Of a stretch of 64,000 nucleotides of DNA, positions 58,741 through 64,000 are shown piece after piece (positions within the stretch are counted from its first letter, which is position 1; the number at the start of each line of letters is the position of its first letter). The stretch covers positions 7,006,001 through 7,070,000 of the forward strand of contig NZ_CP146022.1 in the NCBI RefSeq assembly GCF_036967205.1. Direction: 5' to 3'. Made by a program: the position numbers and the translations under genes. The notes beneath the pieces were generated by a model. The model saw only the letters and a list, made by a program, of their open reading frames with translations, ran no database searches and was not told the DNA's origin. Source of the stretch: Streptomyces sp. Q6. GTDB taxonomy: Bacteria > Actinomycetota > Actinomycetes > Streptomycetales > Streptomycetaceae.

Positions 58741-60117
58741 ATGCACGACTCCGGGACCGCATCGCAGACGGCTCCGGCCGGGGAAGCGGAACAGCAGGAC
58801 GGCAGCAGGCACGCCCGCAAGTTCGGCCTGCCCGTCGCCACCGCCCTCGTCATCGGCAACATCGTGGGCGGCGGCATCTTCCTGCTGCCCGCCTCCGTCG
58901 CCCCGTACGGCACGATCAGCCTCGTCGCCTTCGGCGTCCTGACCGTCGGCGCCATCGCGCTCGCCCTCGTCTTCGGGCGGCTCGCGAACCGGCACCCGCA
59001 GACCGGTGGCCCGTACGTCTACGCCCGTGAGGCCTTCGGCGACTTCGCCGGGTTCCTCGCCGCGTGGAGCTACTGGATCACCACCTGGGTCAGCAACGCG
59101 GCGCTCGCCGTCGCCGCCGTCGGCTACCTCGACGTCCTGCTGCCGCTGCACGGCTCCACGTTCTGGACGATCGTCGCCGCGCTGCTCTGCCAGTGGCTGC
59201 CCGCGCTCGCCAACCTCGCCGGGACCCGGTACGTCGGCGCGGTCCAACTGGTCTCCACCGTCCTGAAGTTCGCGCCGCTGCTGCTCGTCGCGGTCGGCGG
59301 GCTCTTCTTCTTCCAGGCCGACAACCTGGGGCCGTTCCGCGCCACCGACGACTCCGCGATCGGCGCGATCTCCGCGTCCGCGGCGATCCTGCTCTTCAGC
59401 TACCTGGGCGTCGAGTCCGCGTCCGTCAGCGCCGGCGAGGTCCGCGACCCGCAGCGCAACGTCGGCCGCGCCACGGTCATCGGCACCGGGCTCGCCGCGC
59501 TCCTGTACCTGCTGTCCACGGTGTCGGTGTTCGGCACCGTCGCGCACGACCGGCTGGTGAACTCCACGGCCCCGTTCTCCGACGCCGTCAACGCCATGTT
59601 CGGCGGCACCTGGGGCGGCACGGCCGTCGCGGTCGCCGCGCTGGTCTCCATGATCGGCGCGCTCAACGGCTGGACGCTGCTCAGCGCCCAGACCCCGTAC
59701 GCCGCGGCGAAGGACGGACTGTTCCCCGCGGCGTTCACCCGCAAGCGGCGCGGCATCCCGACGTTCGGCGTGATCGTCGCGGTGACGCTCGCCTCGCTCC
59801 TGACGATCTACAACTACACGGCCGGCTCGACCGGTGTCTTCGAGACCCTCGTCCTCGTCACGACCTTCACGGCGACGGTCCCGTACCTGCTTGCCACGGC
59901 CGCGCAGATCTACTTCCTGCTGTCCGGCCAGGGCGACAAGGTGCGCCCCGGCCGCCTGGCCCGCGACATGATCCTCGCCCTCGCCGCGTTCGGCTTCTCG
60001 ATGTGGCTGGTCGGCGGGGCGGGATACGCGGCCGTCTACCAGGGCGTGCTGTTCCTGTTCGTCGGGGTGCTGGTGTACGCGTGGATGGCCGCGCGCAAGC
60101 GGCGCGTCGCGGCGTAA
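58741..60117 (+). CDS. APC family amino-acid permease
   Basis: A 458-aa transporter with about 12 helices. TM1 carries the helix-breaking GNIVGGGIFLLPAS; TM6 region SYLGVESASVSAGEV; loop RKRRGIPTFGVIVAV. It is of the basic amino acid/polyamine antiporter or cationic permease branch. The ATG at 58741 (MHDSGTASQTAPAGEAEQQD) gives a normal 35-residue leader; an upstream 43-codon extension lacks a ribosome site. Substrate is not predictable. It is 88 nt after the phosphodiesterase. Confidence 0.87.
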   Translation: MHDSGTASQTAPAGEAEQQDGSRHARKFGLPVATALVIGNIVGGGIFLLPASVAPYGTISLVAFGVLTVGAIALALVFGRLANRHPQTGGPYVYAREAFGDFAGFLAAWSYWITTWVSNAALAVAAVGYLDVLLPLHGSTFWTIVAALLCQWLPALANLAGTRYVGAVQLVSTVLKFAPLLLVAVGGLFFFQADNLGPFRATDDSAIGAISASAAILLFSYLGVESASVSAGEVRDPQRNVGRATVIGTGLAALLYLLSTVSVFGTVAHDRLVNSTAPFSDAVNAMFGGTWGGTAVAVAALVSMIGALNGWTLLSAQTPYAAAKDGLFPAAFTRKRRGIPTFGVIVAVTLASLLTIYNYTAGSTGVFETLVLVTTFTATVPYLLATAAQIYFLLSGQGDKVRPGRLARDMILALAAFGFSMWLVGGAGYAAVYQGVLFLFVGVLVYAWMAARKRRVAA

Positions 60118-60132
60118 CCGCCGTCCGGCCGG

Positions 60133-60157
60133 CCGCGCGGTTCCCCGCGCGACCGGC
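60133..60157. terminator. Bidirectional terminator between convergent genes
   Basis: The stem cgcgcgg (60134-60140) with ccgcgcg (60145-60151) around ttcc, extended by ggcc/ggcc after a small bulge, lies in the 72-nt gap between the permease and DUF6345 genes. Placement and symmetry fit a shared terminator. Confidence 0.5.
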
Positions 60158-60189
60158 CCTCGTCCGCCCCCGTCCGGCCGGCGGACCGC

Positions 60190-61827
60190 TCAGCGGGCGA
60201 TCGGTGCCACGACCCACCTGAGCTTCTTGAACATCGAGTCGCGCGAGCCCAGTTCGATCAGCTTCCGCGCCGCGGGATACGCCTCGTTGCCCTCGATCTC
60301 GTACCCGACCTCCAGCGTGCCCGGCACGTCCCTGATCTCCAGCTGCGCCTCGATGTCCGACGCCGAGTGCTCGCTGTCGGAGGCCATCGCCGTCAGATGC
60401 GCGATACGCCGCTGCTGCGCCTCGTCGAGCGCCTGGCGCGGGTCACGCGCACCCGGCGACCGCAGCGCCTGCGACCCCTTGCCGGACGGCGGCGCGACCG
60501 CCGACGACGGCGTACGGGTCTCACCGGTGGCCCGCCGCGTCGACAGCGTCGCCTGGACGACGGTGCCGTCGTTGTCGAGCGCCACCCGGAACTCGCCGCG
60601 ACCCGGCGTGATCACCGGTACGCCGTCGAAGGCCTGCCGGAACGTGACGTGCGTCTGGAGCGACACGGGCTCGCCGATCTGCGAACCGTCCTTCTTGCCG
60701 CTGTTCTGCATCAGGTCGTGCACGGAGTCCACGATCAGCTCGGCGCCGTCGGTGTTCTCCGCGTGCTGCTCCGCGAACTGCCGGGCCAGCTCGACCGCGC
60801 GCTCGGTCGGCAGCCGGTCGGTGTTGCGGTGGTTGGCCTCGGCCAGCTTCACCCAGCGCACCGCCTGCGGCGCCGTCGACACGTACCGGTCGCCGGAGCT
60901 CGCGCTGAGCACGCCCTGCCGCTCGACGTGGACCTCCTGGAGCGCCGCCGACGGGAAGTGCGCCAGCCGGCCCATCCGGGCGAGCTCGTCGCTCGGGTCG
61001 CGCGGCGCGAGCTGCACGATCTGCGGCTCGGCGGGTGCCTGCGTCAGCGGGTCGCGCAGCCCCTCGCGCGCGTAGTACCAGCGCCACGCGTACCAGGCGT
61101 CGGACACGTGCTCGCGGTAGAAGTTGCGCTCCGAGTTGAGGCGGTTCTGCGCCTCGGCCTGGGTCGCTCCGGTGGCCGCGACCGACGGGGCCTGGCCGTG
61201 GTAGATGTCCCAGCTCGCGTTCAGCCACGCGTCGCAGAACGTCTGGCCCGCGCGCCACTTCTCCCAGAACTTCTTGCCGTAGTCCGGGCTGTCGATGCTC
61301 GTCGTCTCGAACCCGAAGATCATCCGGGATCCGAGGTTGGGGCCCGCCCACGTGCGGACGGGGGAGTGCCCGTCGAGGACGCGCAGTGAGTTGCACGTCG
61401 ACCAGAACACGTAGTTGGCCTTCTCGTTGCCGAACGCCATCCGGTTGGAGATCGCGTCCGAGCGGTTGTCCCACGTGCCGCCGAGCGGCGCGAAGAACAC
61501 CCCGTTGCCGTCCATGCCGCCGTGCCCCGAGTGGTACACCGCGACGACGGCGTCCACGCCGTACCTGTCCTGCCAGTTGTCGTACGTCTCCTCGTACGCC
61601 CACACCTGCACGCCGCTGTCCGCGAACCAGAAGTTGCGGTCGTAGAACTGCTGGAGGTACGCGAGCCAGCCGGTCGCGTCCTCGTGGGTGTGGGAGAGCG
61701 GGTTCTGGTTCACGAACTTCTGGATGCTGAACGCACCCCACCAGCCGAACGTCGAGTCGCGATCGGCCGCGCCGGGCTTGCCGGTCTCCAGCGGTGACGG
61801 ACCTTGGTCCGCGTAGATCATGCGCAT
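60190..61827 (-). CDS. DUF6345 domain protein with caspase-like His/Cys pair
   Basis: A 545-aa protein. The N-terminal 230 residues match the DUF6345 family, starting WGAFSIQKFVNQNPLSHTHE. They include YHSGHGGMDGNGVFF (H99, H102) and, about 40 residues later, YVFWSTCNSLRVL (C145). This strand-His-Gly...strand-Cys order is that of clan CD (caspase/gingipain-like) cysteine peptidases. Residues 270-545 form a second alpha/beta region with helices (AVELARQFAEQHAENTDGAE) and strands (VTFRQAFDGVPVITPGRGEF), reminiscent of FTP/PepSY-type propeptide domains. There is no signal peptide. It is divergent from the MoxR/metallopeptidase pair, sharing a 303-nt promoter region. Confidence 0.72.
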   Translation of the reverse strand: MRMIYADQGPSPLETGKPGAADRDSTFGWWGAFSIQKFVNQNPLSHTHEDATGWLAYLQQFYDRNFWFADSGVQVWAYEETYDNWQDRYGVDAVVAVYHSGHGGMDGNGVFFAPLGGTWDNRSDAISNRMAFGNEKANYVFWSTCNSLRVLDGHSPVRTWAGPNLGSRMIFGFETTSIDSPDYGKKFWEKWRAGQTFCDAWLNASWDIYHGQAPSVAATGATQAEAQNRLNSERNFYREHVSDAWYAWRWYYAREGLRDPLTQAPAEPQIVQLAPRDPSDELARMGRLAHFPSAALQEVHVERQGVLSASSGDRYVSTAPQAVRWVKLAEANHRNTDRLPTERAVELARQFAEQHAENTDGAELIVDSVHDLMQNSGKKDGSQIGEPVSLQTHVTFRQAFDGVPVITPGRGEFRVALDNDGTVVQATLSTRRATGETRTPSSAVAPPSGKGSQALRSPGARDPRQALDEAQQRRIAHLTAMASDSEHSASDIEAQLEIRDVPGTLEVGYEIEGNEAYPAARKLIELGSRDSMFKKLRWVVAPIAR

Positions 61828-62130
61828 TGCCGAACCCCCTGCGAAACCCCGTGAGAAACCCCCGACTTGGGAGCTTTGGGGGGCCTCAAAGTGTCACCGC
61901 CGTGACGTCTTGCCCAGCGCCGATTCCGGCCATGGTGGCCGCGCCACGGGCATGTCCGGGCTTCTCTCGCGTCGCTCTGGAGCACGTGCCCGATGCCCCC
62001 ACGCGCACCGGGCGCGCCCCCGAAATCCAGGTGCGGGCGCGGGCCGTGCGGTCCCACACTGTTCGGGCGGGAAGCCGCGCACCAGCGCGCCTCGCTCGAA
62101 CACCTCCCTCCCTTCGTCTGGAGTCAGTAC
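61828..62130. promoter_or_regulatory. Divergent promoter region between DUF6345 and MoxR genes
   Basis: 303 nt with no convincing gene; a plus-strand extension of the MoxR frame to 61993 is Arg/Pro-rich and unlikely to be translated. It must hold both promoters. The relatively AT-rich ggggcctcaaagtgtcac (61879-61896) is a possible promoter element. No inverted repeat was noticed. Confidence 0.35.
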
Positions 62131-63192
62131 GTGCAGGCTGCCGTCACGGTCACGCCCTCCCGCATCCCGGAGCTGCTGCTGGGTCTCGCGACCGTGCGGC
62201 CGGTCTTCATCTGGGGCGCCCCCGGCATCGGGAAGTCGTCCCTGGTAAGGGCTTTCGCCGAATCGCTCGGCCTGGAGTGCGTGAGCCTGCTCGGTACCCA
62301 GCTGGCCCCGGAGGACCTCATCGGCGTCCCGCAGATCCGCGACGGGCGCTCGGTGTTCTGCCCGCCGGAGGCGATCGCCCGCGACGAGCCGTACTGCCTG
62401 TTCCTCGACGAGCTGAACGCGGCGACGCCGGACGTGCAGAAGGCGTTCTACTCGCTGATCCTGGACCGCCGGATCGGGAACTACGAGCTGCCCGAGGGGT
62501 CCATCGTCATCGGCGCGGGCAACCGCGCCACCGACAACGCGCTGGCCCGCCCCATCGCCTCGGCCCTCGTCAACCGCCTCGCGCACGTCCACCTCCGGGC
62601 CTCGCCGGCCGACTGGCTGCGGTGGGCGGCGGGCGCGGGCATCCACCCGTGGATCCAGGACCACCTCACCGACCGCCCCGACCACCTGTGGTCGAAGCCG
62701 CCGAAGACCGAGGAGCCGTTCTCCACGCCCCGCTCCTGGCACATGCTCAGCGACGCCCTGCACAGCTTCGGGCCGACCCTGGACGAGGAGACCCTGAAGG
62801 TCCTCGCGCACGGCACGCTCACCCCGGCCCACGCGGTCGCGTTCTGCGGCTACGCGAAGATCGTGCGCAGCCGGTTCGGGCTGGACGCGATCCTCAAGGG
62901 CGACGCCCGCTGGCCGCACCGGATCGAGGACCGCGACCTGCTGTACTACCTGGCCGAGTCGTTCCGCGGCCGCCTCGCCAAGGACCTGCCGGCGTCCAAG
63001 GAGCACGCCTCGCCGTCCGTCCGGCAGACCGCCTACCGCGCCAAGTCGCTGCTCGTGCAGCTCGCCGAGATCTCCGTCGAGGTCGCCCAGACGGTCATCG
63101 CCGACGACACCGACGGCAACCCGCTGCTGCCCGCCTGGTTCCTGGTCGAGGCCGCCCGCGACATGCCGCGCCTGGTGGAGGCCCGCCGATGA
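62131..63192 (+). CDS. MoxR-type AAA+ ATPase
   Basis: A 353-aa ATPase: Walker A GAPGIGKSS at 29-37, Walker B CLFLDELNAATPDV at 89-102 and sensor-1 IVIGAGNRATDNA. A long C-terminal helical part follows (TYRAKSLLVQLAEISVEVA-type segment). MoxR AAA+ proteins work with von Willebrand A-type or metallopeptidase partners as chaperones or in conflict systems. The GTG at 62131 has GGAG 9 nt upstream and gives the family N-terminus SRIPELLLGLATVRPVFIWG. ATGA overlap with the next gene. Confidence 0.85.
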   Translation: MQAAVTVTPSRIPELLLGLATVRPVFIWGAPGIGKSSLVRAFAESLGLECVSLLGTQLAPEDLIGVPQIRDGRSVFCPPEAIARDEPYCLFLDELNAATPDVQKAFYSLILDRRIGNYELPEGSIVIGAGNRATDNALARPIASALVNRLAHVHLRASPADWLRWAAGAGIHPWIQDHLTDRPDHLWSKPPKTEEPFSTPRSWHMLSDALHSFGPTLDEETLKVLAHGTLTPAHAVAFCGYAKIVRSRFGLDAILKGDARWPHRIEDRDLLYYLAESFRGRLAKDLPASKEHASPSVRQTAYRAKSLLVQLAEISVEVAQTVIADDTDGNPLLPAWFLVEAARDMPRLVEARR

Positions 63193-64000
63193 CCCGCGCC
63201 CGCCGGACGCCGGACGAGCCGCGGCCCGACCCGGCGACGGAGGCCTATCTCGCGGGACTCGCGCTGGTGCGGGCCAACCCGGCGCTCGACGCGCTCGACG
63301 CGACGTTCTGCCGCGCCGACTGCCGGTCCGCGCCGCCGAACGGCCTGGCCCTGGTCGATTCCGACGGCCGCGTCCACGCCCACCCCACCCGCCGCGCCGA
63401 ACCCGCCGAGTGGGCCTGGGCGCTGGCGCACTGCCTGCTGCACCTCGGGTTCGGCCACGTCCCGGCCGCCCGTGGCACGCGTGTGCCGCCCGACGCCTGC
63501 GACCTCGCGGCGCGCTGCGTCGTCGTGCACCGCTTCCAGCAGACGTTCCCCGTCGGCCGCCCGCCGGACGGGCTGCCGGCCACGTTCCCCGGCGGCGACG
63601 AGGAGCAGCTCGCCGCGCGCTGGCGCCGCGACGGCATCCCGCCCGCGTACGCGCACTGCGGCGCGGGCGGCACCGCCCCGACCAGGTCCTCAAGCCGTGG
63701 CTCGGCCTCACCGCGGCCCCCGACTGGCAGACCGCTTTCGCGCACGCCCTCACCCGTACCGTGTCCGCCGCCATGGACGTCGCGGGCGGCCGGCGCGACG
63801 ACCTCAGGGGCGCGCGGGTGCCGCAGCGCCCGTGGGAGCGCGCCCTGAGCTGGTTCGTGTCCTCGTACCCGCTGCTCGGCGGTATCGCGGCGGGCATGAC
63901 GGTCGTCGCGGACGCCGAACTGGCGCGCGCCCACGACATCGCCGTCGCCGCGGTCGCCGCCGACCTCGGCGAGATCTACGTCAACCCGCTCAAGCGCCAC
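63189..64000 (+). pseudogene. DUF2201-type putative metallopeptidase/VWA-like partner, frameshifted and cut by the window end
   Basis: The first frame (MTRARRTPDEPRPDPATEAY) encodes the N-terminal part of a MoxR-partner protein, with LAHCLLHLGFGH at 79-90. Related proteins have HExxHxxxxH here; this one has HCxxHxxxxH, so the catalytic Glu is Cys. After about 163 residues the frame breaks. Restoring a C in CCCC at 63676-63679 continues DQVLKPWLGLTAAPDWQTAF, MDVAGGRRDDLRGARVPQRP and LSWFVSSYPLLGGIAAGMTV to the window end. The downstream part is the start of the VWA-like C-terminal domain. Translationally coupled to MoxR. Confidence 0.72.

Noticed and set aside
1-64000. CRISPR array, tRNA, rRNA or insertion sequence
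   Set aside because: No regularly spaced repeat-spacer pattern, no CCA-ended cloverleaf, no rRNA-like segment and no transposase motif was noticed on either strand by reading; a covariance-model scan was not possible.

Overview
The window is high-GC actinobacterial DNA and almost certainly comes from a Streptomyces chromosome. The evidence is pervasive G/C third positions, many GTG starts with GGAGG-type ribosome sites, ATGA/GTGA 4-nt gene overlaps, a crotonyl-CoA reductase/3-hydroxyacyl-CoA dehydrogenase locus, SpoIIE-type phosphatase and GAF-ANTAR regulators, an actinomycete gas-vesicle operon (O-A-F-G-Y-Z-J-L-S-K) and a rare TTA (bldA) codon. From memory, not computed, the gene order resembles the S. 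coelicolor SCO647x-SCO65xx arm region. No tRNA, rRNA, CRISPR array, insertion sequence or prophage was seen.

Layout. 0-5 kb: ethylmalonyl-CoA pathway genes on the minus strand (ccr partial, a TetR regulator with an operator at its start codon, a double-domain 3-hydroxyacyl-CoA dehydrogenase), with about 0.5 kb of gene wreckage between ccr and tetR. 5-14 kb: HEAT-repeat protein, acetyltransferase, Rv2578c-type radical SAM protein, SRPBCC protein, a drug transporter fused to extracellular-type beta-sandwich domains, a SpoIIE phosphatase with a TTA codon, and a methyltransferase. 14-19.4 kb: a tightly coupled four-peptidase operon (M55 D-aminopeptidase, M20, S9, S66 LD-carboxypeptidase) that looks built for muropeptide or D-amino-acid peptide breakdown. 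19.4-25.2 kb: small metabolic and envelope genes, an arginase-fold protein lacking its metal histidines, and a DUF5107/TPR protein. 25.2-29 kb: a four-gene cassette (unknown protein, AAA+ ATPase, soluble Ser/Thr kinase, unknown protein) that is the best candidate for an undescribed system. 29-32.8 kb: Tat-exported amidohydrolase, GntR regulator with paired GTATAC sites, VOC protein, holin-like membrane protein and a decayed P-loop gene. 32.8-36 kb: type II NADH dehydrogenase-like protein and a short transketolase. 36.3-41.6 kb: the ten-gene gas-vesicle operon. 41.6-49 kb: methyltransferase, PAP2-lipid kinase fusion, ABC-F protein, AraC regulator (frameshifted), PfpI-like, CBS and DUF2795 proteins. 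49-54.5 kb: SigB-family sigma factor, PAS-GAF and GAF-ANTAR sensors, aminotransferase-like and metallo-beta-lactamase proteins (both frameshifted). 54.5-60.1 kb: DedA membrane protein, second metallo-beta-lactamase protein, resolvase-like protein, membrane phosphodiesterase and APC permease. 60.2-64 kb: a DUF6345 protein with a caspase-like His/Cys pair, divergent from a MoxR ATPase and a metallopeptidase-like partner that runs off the end.

Five otherwise intact genes each carry one apparent 1-nt deletion next to a run of four or five G or C. Systematic homopolymer under-calling explains this better than five independent mutations, so those genes may be intact in the organism. Functional themes are acyl-CoA metabolism, cell-wall peptide turnover, osmotic or stress signalling and buoyancy or gas vesicles. 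Two ATPase-centred cassettes (25-29 kb and 60-64 kb) have no obvious housekeeping role.
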